A stretch of 34,593 nucleotides of DNA from Candidatus Ruminococcus avistercoris. Its GTDB lineage: Bacteria; Bacillota; Clostridia; Lachnospirales; Lachnospiraceae. Position numbers and translations under genes: made by a program. Location of the stretch: the NCBI GenBank assembly GCA_019120315.1, contig DWVJ01000030.1, positions 1 through 34,593 on the forward strand. Reading direction: 5' to 3'. Shown here piece after piece: positions 24,119-32,308 of this stretch; the stretch's first letter is position 1, and each line of letters opens with the position of its first letter. Under the pieces are notes generated by a model. It was not told where the DNA came from and searched no databases. It worked only from the letters and a program-made list of their open reading frames with translations.

Positions 24119-24949
24119 GTGGAGATCAGATGTGTTGCCCTGGATCTGGACCGCACGACTTTGAACCGGGAGGGAAAGCTGGGGGAGGCTAATCGGAAAG
24201 CCATTGAAGAATTGATCGAAAAGGGAGTCTGTGTGGTCATCGCCAGCGGGCGATCCTTTCATACCCTGCCAGCGGATGTGACGGGGATTTTTGGCATTTC
24301 CTATGCGGTGACCTCCAACGGGGCGGCGGTATACCGCGTGCCGGACAAGCGGTGTCTGAAACGGTACACCGTGAGCGCTTCGGCGGCGACGGCTATCCTG
24401 GATGCGCTAAGAGGAGAAAAGGTGGCCTATGAGGCCTTCCTTGACGGCTGCGCCTATGCCCAGCATGATTTTATCCAGGATCCGGTCCGTTACGGTACTT
24501 CGGTAAAGGGTGTGGAATATATCCGCAGCACCCGCCGGCCGGTGGAGGATATCACCGGATTTATAAAGGAACACGCGGGACAGCTGGAGAGTATGGATAT
24601 CGTGGTGCCGGATGCGGGACAAAAGGAACGGCTGTGGAGGCGGATCGCGGCGGCGGCTCCGGACGTCTATATCACCTCTTCGGTACAGCAGCTGATCGAG
24701 ATTTCCGACCGGCAGGCGGGGAAGCATTCCGGACTGAAATTCGTCACAGATCTGCTTGGCATCGCGCCGGAATCGGTGGCCGCCTTCGGAGACGGAGACA
24801 ACGACGTGGATATGATGAAGTTTGCCGGATACGGCGTCGCCGTGGCAAACGCTTCGGAAAAATGTAAAAAGGCGGCCCGGTACGTGACCAAAAGCCATGA
24901 TGAGGACGGCGTGGCCTACGGACTGCGTAAGATCCTTGGGTGTCTGTAA
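24119..24949 (+). CDS. Cof-type HAD-superfamily phosphatase
   Basis: This protein of about 276 residues belongs to the Cof/YidA subfamily, phosphatases of sugar phosphates and related small molecules. Motif I is ALDLDRTTLN with the nucleophile Asp. Motif II is CVVIASGRS. Motifs III and IV are near residue 205 to 230 (Lys in HSGLKFVTDLLG, then AAFGDGDNDVDMMKFAG). The middle insert is the type IIB cap. The second Asp of motif I is followed by Arg-Thr, where many relatives have Gly-Thr, so the motif is DLDRT rather than DLDGT. GTG 24119 is chosen because AGGAGG at 24104-24109 is 9 bases upstream and the product then begins right before motif I; ATG 24053 lies upstream of the -10 box. Confidence 0.87.
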   Translation: MEIRCVALDLDRTTLNREGKLGEANRKAIEELIEKGVCVVIASGRSFHTLPADVTGIFGISYAVTSNGAAVYRVPDKRCLKRYTVSASAATAILDALRGEKVAYEAFLDGCAYAQHDFIQDPVRYGTSVKGVEYIRSTRRPVEDITGFIKEHAGQLESMDIVVPDAGQKERLWRRIAAAAPDVYITSSVQQLIEISDRQAGKHSGLKFVTDLLGIAPESVAAFGDGDNDVDMMKFAGYGVAVANASEKCKKAARYVTKSHDEDGVAYGLRKILGCL

Positions 24950-24955
24950 AGACGG

Positions 24956-24984
24956 ATGACAGGAGAAGCAAAAGGTGGTATACT
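24956..24984 (+). promoter_or_regulatory. Promoter of rpiA
   Basis: ATGACA (24956-24961) and TATACT (24979-24984) are 17 bases apart, 34 bases upstream of the rpiA start. Confidence 0.6.
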
Positions 24985-25018
24985 GATAGAAAAATGGTAC
25001 GCAGGAGGTACATGACAG

Positions 25019-25687
25019 ATGAATCAGAAGAAAATTGCAGGCGAGAAAGCGGCGGAGTATATCAAAGACGGCATGGTGGTAGGACTGGGAACCGGTTCCA
25101 CAGCCAGATACATGGTGGATAAGGTGGGAGAGATGGTCAAGAACGGCCTGAAGATCCAGGGTGTTCCCACTTCCAAAGCGACGGAAGAGCAGGCCCGTTC
25201 CCTGGGCATTCCCCTGCTGGATATCAACGACGTGGATCACATCGATCTGGATATCGACGGCGTGGATGAGATCGACGGCGATTTCAACGCTACCAAAGGC
25301 GGCGGCGGCGCTCTGTTCCGGGAAAAGGTAGTGGCTTCTCTGGCCAAAGAAGTGATCTGGATCATGGATGAGAGCAAGCTGGTGGACAAACTGGGAGCCT
25401 TCCCCCTTCCCATCGAGATTCTGCCCTACGGTTATCAGATCGTATTCAAAAAGATGGAAGAGTACGGTTTCAACCCCAAAATGAGGATGAAAGACGGCGA
25501 GCTGTTTGTGACGGACAACGGAAACTATATCGTCGACCTGCATCTGGGCGTTCCGGCCGACATCGAAGACGTAAAGGCGAAAGTAAACGGCATCGTGGGC
25601 GTGCTGGAGACCGGTCAGTTCCTGAAGATGTGCAAACGCATCATCGTGGGAACCGACGAAGGCGTGAAGGTGATCGAAGCGAAATAA
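25019..25687 (+). CDS. rpiA: Ribose-5-phosphate isomerase A
   Basis: This 222-residue enzyme interconverts ribose 5-phosphate and ribulose 5-phosphate in the pentose phosphate pathway. Motifs in order are GLGTGSTARYMVDKV (phosphate loop), GVPTSKATEEQA, DLDIDGVDEID (catalytic Asp), KGGGGALFREK (catalytic Glu/Lys) and VDLHLGVPADIEDV. Length is typical. AGGAGG lies about 10 bases upstream of the ATG. It appears to be a single-gene unit between its own promoter and a terminator. Confidence 0.96.
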   Translation: MNQKKIAGEKAAEYIKDGMVVGLGTGSTARYMVDKVGEMVKNGLKIQGVPTSKATEEQARSLGIPLLDINDVDHIDLDIDGVDEIDGDFNATKGGGGALFREKVVASLAKEVIWIMDESKLVDKLGAFPLPIEILPYGYQIVFKKMEEYGFNPKMRMKDGELFVTDNGNYIVDLHLGVPADIEDVKAKVNGIVGVLETGQFLKMCKRIIVGTDEGVKVIEAK

Positions 25688-25702
25688 AAAACAACAGGAA
25701 AA

Positions 25703-25728
25703 GGGACTGCGCGTCAGTCTCTTTTTTT
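25703..25728 (+). terminator. Terminator of rpiA
   Basis: GGGACTG (25703-25709) pairs with CAGTCTC (25715-25721) with one G-U pair and is followed by a run of T to 25728. Confidence 0.8.
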
Positions 25729-25768
25729 GCCCTTTTTACTTTCTGACAATATTATCGCTGCTGATCTG

Positions 25769-25797
25769 TTGTCTGGAGTTTTAAAATCAGGTATAAT
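25769..25797 (+). promoter_or_regulatory. Promoter of the ABC importer-hydrogenase gene run
   Basis: TTGTCT (25769-25774) and a perfect TATAAT (25792-25797) are 17 bases apart. The TTG start of the lipoprotein gene is 33 bases downstream. This is the only convincing promoter I see before 32308 in this run of genes. Confidence 0.75.
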
Positions 25798-25830
25798 GAA
25801 AAAAGAAATCGGGAGAGGAGGAAGGAAAGA

Positions 25831-26790
25831 TTGAAGAAAAAGAAGTGGATTCTTCTGGGCATCCTGGCATTGCTGGCGGGGGTATTGGCCGGCTGCGCCA
25901 GGGAGGAAAGCCAGGGACCGGTCCGTGTCGGCGCGCTGAAAGGGCCCACCTCCATGGGGCTGGTGTTTCTGATGAATGACGAAGAAAGGAAAGAAAATTA
26001 TGAATTTACCATGGTGACGGCGGCGGATGAACTGATGACGCAGATGGTAAAAGGGGAACTGGACATTGCTCTGATCCCGGCCAATACGGCGGCCATCCTG
26101 TATCAGAAGACAGAAGGAAAGATTGCCGCGGCGGATATCAACACGCTGGGCGTGCTGTATATGGTCACCGGGGACGCAGGGATCGACCGTATGGAAAAGC
26201 TGGCGGGGAAAACCGTTTATCTGACCGGCAAGGGAACCACGCCGGACTATGCGCTGCAGTATCTTTTGGATGCATATAAAGTGACCGGCGTGACGCTGGA
26301 ATATAAGTCCGAGGCAGCGGAAGTGGCGGCGGTTCTGCAAAGCGATCCCTCTGCCGTCGGCCTTTTGCCTCAGCCCTTTGCCACGGCGGCCTGTCTGCAG
26401 AATGAGAATCTGCAGATGACCATGGATCTTACAAAAATCTGGGATCAGGCTCAGCAGGGAAATGGCAGCCGTCTGGTGACCGGCGTGACGGTGGTCAGCC
26501 GCAGCTTTTTGAAAGAGCACCCGGATCAGGTCAGGGCATTTCTGGAGGATCACAAAGCGTCGGCGGATCAGATCAACGGGGATCCCGACGGGGGAGCCGC
26601 GCTGGTGGTTGCTGCCGGTATCGTGGAAAAGGAACCCATTGCCAGACAGGCTATCCCCCGCTGCAATATCACCTGCATCACGGGAGAAGAGATGAAGACG
26701 GCTCTGGAAGGGTATCTGGAAACGCTCTATGAACTGAATCCGGAGTCGGTGGGCGGATCGCTGCCCCAGGAGGATTTCTACTTTGTATAG
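25831..26790 (+). CDS. ABC transporter substrate-binding lipoprotein (NMT1/THI5-SsuA-like)
   Basis: This 319-residue protein begins with a lipoprotein signal peptide: KKKK, a hydrophobic core, and the lipobox LAGC with Cys22 as the lipidated residue. The mature part opens with VRVGALKGPTSMGLVFLM and has GELDIALIPANTAAILY and LAGKTVYLTGKGTTPDYALQ, the pattern of periplasmic-binding proteins of the NMT1/THI5 and SsuA/TauA class. Ligands known for that class include thiamine precursors, sulfonates and other small molecules; the ligand here is unknown. The start is TTG 25831 with GGAGG upstream. It overlaps the permease gene by eight bases. Confidence 0.88.
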   Translation: MKKKKWILLGILALLAGVLAGCAREESQGPVRVGALKGPTSMGLVFLMNDEERKENYEFTMVTAADELMTQMVKGELDIALIPANTAAILYQKTEGKIAAADINTLGVLYMVTGDAGIDRMEKLAGKTVYLTGKGTTPDYALQYLLDAYKVTGVTLEYKSEAAEVAAVLQSDPSAVGLLPQPFATAACLQNENLQMTMDLTKIWDQAQQGNGSRLVTGVTVVSRSFLKEHPDQVRAFLEDHKASADQINGDPDGGAALVVAAGIVEKEPIARQAIPRCNITCITGEEMKTALEGYLETLYELNPESVGGSLPQEDFYFV

Positions 26791-27523
26791 ACGCTGGCGG
26801 ATCATCAGTATCGTCTTTTGGATCCTCATCTGGCAGCTGGCGGCGCAGCTCATTGACAATTCCATCTTCCTGGTGGGACCTTTGCAGGTGGCAGGGACGT
26901 TGATCCGCTCTTTGCCGGAGCCGGATTTCTGGCTGCGGATCGTTCACTCCTGGCTGCGGATCGCCGTCGGATTTACCAGCGCTTTGATCCTGGGGATTTT
27001 TCTGGGGGCGCTGTCCTGCCGGCGGATCGTGATCCGGGAATTTCTGGGGCCGGCGGTGCAGCTGATGAAATCCATCCCGGTGGCGTCGGTGGTGATCCTG
27101 CTTCTTTTGTGGGCCGGTTCCCGTCATCTCTCGGCGGTGATATCCTTTGTGGTGGTGTTTCCCCCCATTTATTTTGCCACCGTCGAGGGGATCCGCCATA
27201 CCGATCCCGGGCTCCTGGAGGTGGCGGAGGTCTTTTGCATGCCCTTTGTCAGAAAGGTCTGGTATCTGTACCGCCCGTCGGTGCTCCCTTATTTGGCCAG
27301 CGCCTGTAAAAGCGCGGTGGGCATGAGCTGGAAATCGGGGGCGGCTGCCGAGGTGATCGGGATACCGGAGGGGACTATCGGGGAGCGGCTGTATCTGTCA
27401 AAGATCTATCTGGATACGGCGCAGCTGTTCGCCTGGACGGCGGTGATCCTGATTTTAAGCATGCTGTCGGAGCGGATCGTATTATGGCTGCTTGAGAGAG
27501 CCGGCGTGGGGAGGTGCTGCTGA
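26783..27523 (+). CDS. ABC transporter permease (SsuC/TauC type)
   Basis: This 246-residue protein has about six hydrophobic segments. The permease EAA-loop is visible (LLEVAEVFCMPFVRKVWYLY, then RPSVLPYLASACK), as is the family region QLMKSIPVASVVILLLLWAG. The start is TTG 26783, because AGGAGG lies about 9 bases upstream and the reading begins MYRRWRII. It overlaps the preceding lipoprotein gene, and its stop TGA shares a base with the ATG of the ATPase gene (TGATG), so all three importer genes are translationally linked. Confidence 0.9.
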   Translation: MYRRWRIISIVFWILIWQLAAQLIDNSIFLVGPLQVAGTLIRSLPEPDFWLRIVHSWLRIAVGFTSALILGIFLGALSCRRIVIREFLGPAVQLMKSIPVASVVILLLLWAGSRHLSAVISFVVVFPPIYFATVEGIRHTDPGLLEVAEVFCMPFVRKVWYLYRPSVLPYLASACKSAVGMSWKSGAAAEVIGIPEGTIGERLYLSKIYLDTAQLFAWTAVILILSMLSERIVLWLLERAGVGRCC

Positions 27524-28095
27524 TGGAGTATGGAGTATACCGGGTTGGGAAACGATACGGAAGCCTGCAGGTGCTGGATCAGGTGACGCTGCATCTGGCG
27601 TGCGGCAGCAAAACCTGCATCATGGGGCCTTCCGGGTGTGGAAAAACCACGCTGCTGCGTCTGATGATGGGACTGGAGCAGCCCGATGAGGGACGCGTTC
27701 TCCACGATACCAGGCAGCGACTGGGCGTGATGTTTCAGGAGGATCGATTGCTTCCATGGGCCACGCCGGTGGAAAATGTACAGATGGTCTGCGGCGGGAA
27801 AAGAGAAGAGATCCTGGAAGAACTGGGAAGGATCCTGCCAGGGGAAGCGCTAAAAAAGCGAACGGAAAGCTTAAGCGGTGGCATGAAGCGGCGGGTGGCG
27901 CTGGTGCGGGCGCTGCGCCCGCCTGCTGGGCTTTTATTGCTGGATGAGCCTTTTACGGGACTTGACAGGGAAACGAAGAAGAAAACGGCGGATTATCTTC
28001 TGTCACGCCTTGGTGAGCGGACGCTGATCTTTTCCTCCCATCAGGAGGAAGACGCCGCTTATCTGGGGGCGGAAATATTTCGTCTGGGACGGTAA
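27523..28095 (+). CDS. ABC transporter ATP-binding protein, short form
   Basis: All catalytic motifs are present: Walker A GPSGCGKTTLLRL, Q-loop GVMFQEDRLLPW, signature LSGGMKRRVALVRAL, Walker B LLLLDEPFTGLD and H-loop FSSHQEED. At 190 residues it is clearly shorter than the ~240-260 usual for SsuB/TauB-type ATPases, ending soon after the H-loop. ATG 27523 is preferred because GGGGAGG lies about 8 bases upstream; an in-frame GTG at 27514 is too close. With the two preceding genes it completes an importer. Confidence 0.9.
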   Translation: MEYGVYRVGKRYGSLQVLDQVTLHLACGSKTCIMGPSGCGKTTLLRLMMGLEQPDEGRVLHDTRQRLGVMFQEDRLLPWATPVENVQMVCGGKREEILEELGRILPGEALKKRTESLSGGMKRRVALVRALRPPAGLLLLDEPFTGLDRETKKKTADYLLSRLGERTLIFSSHQEEDAAYLGAEIFRLGR

Positions 28096-28128
28096 ACTTA
28101 CCGATAAAAAAAGAAGGAAGGTGAACGA

Positions 28129-29973
28129 GTGAGCAGATTGATGATTGACACCAAAAGCGAAGCCCAAACCACGGTGGAAGGACTGTACCGGGAGCTGGAG
28201 CGCAGGATCATCGCCAGCCCTCCGGGGATCTGCCCTGTGGATCTGGCGCTGGTATTCCTGCGGATGTGCCATGCCCAGACCTGCGGGAAATGCGTGCCCT
28301 GCCGGATCGGCCTTGGTCAGCTGGGCACGCTGCTGGAGCAGGTGCTGGACGGTGAAGGAAAGATGGAAGACCTGACGCTGATCGAAAAGACAGCCCGGAC
28401 CATCATGGATACGGCGGACTGTGCCATCGGCTATACGGCGGCGGAGATGGTGATAAAAGGACTGGAAGGATTCCGGGATGATTATGAAGAGCATATCCGT
28501 CACGGAAAATGCCTGGCTTCCCTGAAACAGCCGGTGCCCTGCGTGGCTCTTTGTCCGGCCAAGGTGGATATCCCCGGCTATATCGCTCTGGTGGCAGAGC
28601 AGCGTTACCAGGATGCGGTGCGGCTGATCCGCAAGGACAACCCCTTCCCAACGGCATGCGCATTCGTCTGTGAACATCCCTGCGAGGCGCGCTGCAGGAG
28701 GAATATGGTGGATACCTCTGTCAATATCCGCGGCCTGAAGCTGGCGGCGGTGGACAATGCCGGAAAGGTTCCGGCGCCGGCCTGTGCGCCCTCCACCGGA
28801 AAGCGGATCGCCATCATCGGAGGAGGCCCCAGCGGTTTAAGCGCCGCATATTATCTGCAGCTGATGGGACATCAGACCACAGTGTATGAGATGCATCGCC
28901 ATCTGGGCGGCATGCTGTTCTACGGTATCCCCAGCTACCGGCTTCCGCGCAAACGTCTTGCGGAGGACATCGATGTGATCCTTTCCACCGGCGTGGAGGT
29001 GAAGCTTGACACGCCGGTGGGCGATAAGGAAGGCCAGGTATCCATGAACACGCTGCGGGAAAACTATGACGCCGTCTATATTTCCATCGGCGCCCACATC
29101 GACAAAAAGGTGGGACTGGAAGGAGAAGACGCAAAAGGCGTCATCTCCGCTGTGGAAATGCTGGGAACGCTGGCGGACGGAGGAAAGATGGATTTCACCG
29201 GCAAGAAAGTGGCAGTGATCGGCGGCGGAAACGTGGCTATGGACGTGACCAGATCCGCCATCCGTCTGGGCGCGCAGACGGTGACTGTGGTATACCGCAG
29301 ACGGCAGGCGGATATGACGGCGCTGGCAGAGGAAGTGCAAAGCGCCGTGGCGGAAGGAGCCCAGATCCTGGAGCTGCACGCCCCGGTCCGCATCCAGACC
29401 AATGAACAAAACCAAGTGACAGCCCTGGTGGCACAGCCGAAACTGATCGGGCTTATCGGAAAGGACGGCCGTCCCAAACCATCCCGCAGCAAGCGGGAAG
29501 AAGTCTGTCTGCCCTGCGACGTGGTGATCGTGGCGGTGGGTCAGGGCATCGAGACCAATTACTTTGAAGAGGAAGGGATCAAGATCAAACACGGCGTGAT
29601 CGCGGCAGAAAACTGGAGCGCCGTGGAGGATGCGAAAGGCGTGTTCGCCGGCGGCGACTGTGTGACCGGACCGGCCACGGTGATCCGGGCCATCGCTGCG
29701 GGAAAAGTGGCGGCGGCCAATATCGATTCCTATCTGGGGTATAATCATGTGATCTCCACCGACGTATCGATTCCTGCGCCCCGCGTGAAGGACTATTTCC
29801 CCTGCGGCCGGATCAACGTGCGGGAGCGGGATGCGGCGGAACGCAAAAAAGACTTTGAACAGGTGGAATGCAGCCTGACCTGGGAGGAGATCCATCAGGA
29901 ATCCGGCCGGTGTCTGCGGTGCGATCACTTTGGCTTTGGCGTACTGAAAGGGGGCAGAGAGACGAAATGGTAA
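28129..29973 (+). CDS. NAD(P)H-dependent GltD/NfnB-like flavoprotein with NuoF-like Fe-S domain, hydrogenase partner
   Basis: The protein has 614 residues. About 25-125 resemble the C-terminal Fe-S domain of NuoF, with Cys52, Cys55, Cys58 (TCGKCVPCRIG) and Cys98. The FMN/NADH part of NuoF is absent. About 130-210 form the GltD-type Fe-S domain (Cys138, Cys142 in CVALCPAK; Cys177, 181, 185, 189). Then come the FAD fold (GGGPSG at 231-236), an NAD(P) fold (VIGGGNVAMDVTRSAIRLGA) and the FAD-binding VFAGGDCVTGPATV. The last 50 residues carry three further Cys, two of them in GRCLRCDHFG. It is a predicted cytoplasmic electron-transfer subunit passing electrons between NAD(P)H and the hydrogenase encoded next. 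GTG start with AAGGAAGG upstream; it overlaps hydA by seven bases. Confidence 0.85.
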   Translation: MSRLMIDTKSEAQTTVEGLYRELERRIIASPPGICPVDLALVFLRMCHAQTCGKCVPCRIGLGQLGTLLEQVLDGEGKMEDLTLIEKTARTIMDTADCAIGYTAAEMVIKGLEGFRDDYEEHIRHGKCLASLKQPVPCVALCPAKVDIPGYIALVAEQRYQDAVRLIRKDNPFPTACAFVCEHPCEARCRRNMVDTSVNIRGLKLAAVDNAGKVPAPACAPSTGKRIAIIGGGPSGLSAAYYLQLMGHQTTVYEMHRHLGGMLFYGIPSYRLPRKRLAEDIDVILSTGVEVKLDTPVGDKEGQVSMNTLRENYDAVYISIGAHIDKKVGLEGEDAKGVISAVEMLGTLADGGKMDFTGKKVAVIGGGNVAMDVTRSAIRLGAQTVTVVYRRRQADMTALAEEVQSAVAEGAQILELHAPVRIQTNEQNQVTALVAQPKLIGLIGKDGRPKPSRSKREEVCLPCDVVIVAVGQGIETNYFEEEGIKIKHGVIAAENWSAVEDAKGVFAGGDCVTGPATVIRAIAAGKVAAANIDSYLGYNHVISTDVSIPAPRVKDYFPCGRINVRERDAAERKKDFEQVECSLTWEEIHQESGRCLRCDHFGFGVLKGGRETKW

Positions 29974-31715
29974 ATATCACGATCAATGGAAAACCGATGC
30001 AGGCAGAAGAGGGTACCACCATACTGTCCGCGGCAAGCGCTGCCAAAATGCCCGTGCCCAGTTTGTGTTATCTGAAAGATATCAATGAAATCGGCGCCTG
30101 CCGCGTCTGCGTGGTGGAGATCAAAGGCGTCAGCCGTCTGGTGACCGCCTGCAACAACGTGGTGCAGGAAGGGATGGAGATCCTGACCAATTCCCCCAGA
30201 GTGCGGGAAGCCAGGCGTACCAATGTGGAACTGATTCTGTCCCAGCACAACAGCTCCTGTACAAGCTGCGTCCGGGGCGGAAACTGCTCCCTGCAGCGGA
30301 TCGCCAACGACCTGGGCATCTATGCCTCCGAGTATAAAAAAGACATTCCAAAACGGCAGTGGCCCATAGAGTTTCCGCTGATCCGCGACGCCAGCCGCTG
30401 TATCAAATGCATGCGCTGCGTACAGATCTGTGATAAGGTACAGGATCTGCACATCTGGGATATCGTAAAAACAGGCTCCCGGGCCACTGTGGGCGTGACC
30501 CATAACCTGCAGATCACCCAATCCGACTGCGCCATCTGCGGCCAGTGTCTGACCCACTGCCCCACCGGAGCGCTGCGGGAGAGAGACGATACGCTGCAGC
30601 TGCTCTCCATGCAGGGAGCCTTTGCCGATCCCGACAAGGTGACCATCGTGCAGGTGGCTCCGGCGGTGCGCTCCGCCTGGGCGGAGGAACTGGGACTGGA
30701 TCGGGAGGAAGCGACTCCCGGCCGTCTGGTGGCGGCGCTGAAGGCGTTGGGATTTGACTATGTCTTTGATACGGATTTCGGAGCCGATCTGACCATTATG
30801 GAGGAGGGCAGCGAATTTCTGGAACGGATGCGTCATCGGGAAGACTATACCTTTCCCATGTTCACATCCTGCTGTCCCGGCTGGGTGCGCTTTTTGAAAT
30901 CCCAGTATCCGGAGATGATCGGACAGCTGTCCACGGCCAAATCGCCCCATCAGATGCAAGGGGCGGTGACCAAGACTTATCTGGCGGAGAAATTCGGTCT
31001 GGATCCCGATCAGGTGTACAACGTATCTGTCATGCCCTGCATCGCCAAAAAGAAGGAAGCGGAGATCCCAAACATCAATGACAGCGGCCACGGACGGGAT
31101 GTGGATCTGGTGCTGACCACCAGGGAGATCGCCCGCATGATCCGGGCGGATCATCTGGATGTGAAACATCTGTCTGAAGAGGAGTTTGACGATCCCTTCG
31201 GCGTATCCAGCGGCGCCGGGGTGATTTTCGGGGCCACGGGAGGCGTGATGGAAGCGGCGCTTCGCAGCTGCTACTATCTGGTGACGGGAAAGAATGCTTA
31301 CCCCGACGCTTTTTATATGGTGCGGGGAGAGGAAGGTATCAAAGAAGCCAATATCGATATCAACGGTATCACCGTCCGGGCGGCGGTGGTCAGCGGACTG
31401 GGCAACGCCAGAAAACTGATGGAACGGCTGAAAAACAAAGAAGTGGAATATGATTTCGTAGAGGTGATGGCCTGTCCCGGCGGCTGCGTGGGCGGCGGCG
31501 GACAGCCCATCCACGACGGCGCGGAGATGGCGAAAGAGCGGGGAGAAAACCTGTATTTCCTGGACCGGAAAAACAAACTGCGGTTTTCCCACGAGAATCC
31601 GAAGATCAAACAGATCTATGAAGAGTATCTGGGAGAACCCCTGTCGGAGCGGTCCCACCATCTGCTTCACACGGATCATTTTGGCTGGAAGATGCCGAAA
31701 GAGGAATCACGATGA
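29967..31715 (+). CDS. hydA: [FeFe] hydrogenase, multicluster (M3-like; probable group A2)
   Basis: This 582-residue protein carries all hydrogenase modules. They are a [2Fe-2S] domain (Cys34, 45, 48, 62), a His-Cys [4Fe-4S] site (His94, Cys98, 101, 107) and two [4Fe-4S] sites (Cys145, 148, 151, 155 and Cys188, 191, 194, 198). The H-cluster domain has L1 TSCCPGW (Cys302, Cys303), L2 VMPCIAKKKE (Cys358) and L3 MACPGGCVGGGGQP (Cys503, Cys507). The C-terminal YLGEPLSERSHHLLHT is typical. The active site looks intact, so it should interconvert protons and H2 in the cytoplasm. The start at 29967 has GGGGGCAGAGAG upstream. Maturases HydE, HydF and HydG are not in the window. Its stop overlaps the next gene's ATG. 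Confidence 0.95.
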   Translation: MVNITINGKPMQAEEGTTILSAASAAKMPVPSLCYLKDINEIGACRVCVVEIKGVSRLVTACNNVVQEGMEILTNSPRVREARRTNVELILSQHNSSCTSCVRGGNCSLQRIANDLGIYASEYKKDIPKRQWPIEFPLIRDASRCIKCMRCVQICDKVQDLHIWDIVKTGSRATVGVTHNLQITQSDCAICGQCLTHCPTGALRERDDTLQLLSMQGAFADPDKVTIVQVAPAVRSAWAEELGLDREEATPGRLVAALKALGFDYVFDTDFGADLTIMEEGSEFLERMRHREDYTFPMFTSCCPGWVRFLKSQYPEMIGQLSTAKSPHQMQGAVTKTYLAEKFGLDPDQVYNVSVMPCIAKKKEAEIPNINDSGHGRDVDLVLTTREIARMIRADHLDVKHLSEEEFDDPFGVSSGAGVIFGATGGVMEAALRSCYYLVTGKNAYPDAFYMVRGEEGIKEANIDINGITVRAAVVSGLGNARKLMERLKNKEVEYDFVEVMACPGGCVGGGGQPIHDGAEMAKERGENLYFLDRKNKLRFSHENPKIKQIYEEYLGEPLSERSHHLLHTDHFGWKMPKEESR

Positions 31716-32308
31716 TCAGAAATATTGTACTGGATATGGGGAATGTGCTGCTGGATTACGATCCGGCAGTCCCCTTGAAAAAATTTCTGGAGACAGAAGA
31801 AGACCGGAAAATCATATACCGGGAACTCTTTGCCGGGCCGGAGTGGACCCTGGGAGATCTGGGGAATATCACGGTGGAGGGAAAGTTTGAAGCCATCAGC
31901 CAAAGGATCCCTCCGCGCCTTCACGAAGGCTTACGAAAATGTCTGGAAGGATGGCATACGTTCATGCCGCGGGTGGAGGGAGCCCTGCCTTTTTTACAGC
32001 GGGCCAAAAAGGAAGGATACCGTCTGTATGTACTGTCCAACGCCAGCGATGAATTCTATATTTACTTTCCCAAAAGCTACGATGTGAACCTTTTTGAGGG
32101 AATCGTGGTATCGGCGGATCTGCATGTTATCAAACCGGATGAGAGAATTTATCGGTATCTGCTGGAGCACTACGGGCTGAATCCCGGGGAGACGCTCTTT
32201 ATCGACGACCGGTTGGAGAATGTGGAAGGCGCGAGAAAGGTGGGAATCCAGGCGGAAGTGTTCCAAAATAATTTTGAACAAATTGCAAAAAAAGCCCGTC
32301 TCTGGTGA
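31712..32308 (+). CDS. HAD-superfamily hydrolase, subfamily IA (YihX-like)
   Basis: This 198-residue protein has HAD motif I as VLDMGNVLLDYDP, the DxGNV form seen in YihX-like sugar phosphatases, where Gly replaces the usual second Asp. Motif II is LYVLSNASDEF, motif III is VIKPDERIY with the Lys, and motif IV is LFIDDRLENVEGA. It is probably a small-molecule phosphatase; the substrate is unknown. Its ATG overlaps the hydA stop (ATGA), so it is translated with the hydrogenase. A role in that system, for example in cofactor housekeeping, is only guesswork. Confidence 0.86.
   Translation: MIRNIVLDMGNVLLDYDPAVPLKKFLETEEDRKIIYRELFAGPEWTLGDLGNITVEGKFEAISQRIPPRLHEGLRKCLEGWHTFMPRVEGALPFLQRAKKEGYRLYVLSNASDEFYIYFPKSYDVNLFEGIVVSADLHVIKPDERIYRYLLEHYGLNPGETLFIDDRLENVEGARKVGIQAEVFQNNFEQIAKKARLW

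Noticed and set aside
24407..25543. A 378-codon minus-strand open frame opposite the HAD gene and rpiA
   Set aside because: It spans two well-supported plus-strand genes and a promoter and has no domain signature; an artefact of GC-rich codon use.
25798..25830. A thiamine (TPP) or other riboswitch ahead of the ABC importer
   Set aside because: The leader between promoter and start is only about 30 bases, too short for any known riboswitch.
29925..31679. A 584-codon open frame on the minus strand opposite hydA
   Set aside because: It mirrors the codon pattern of the real hydrogenase gene, has no recognisable motifs and its start lacks a ribosome site.
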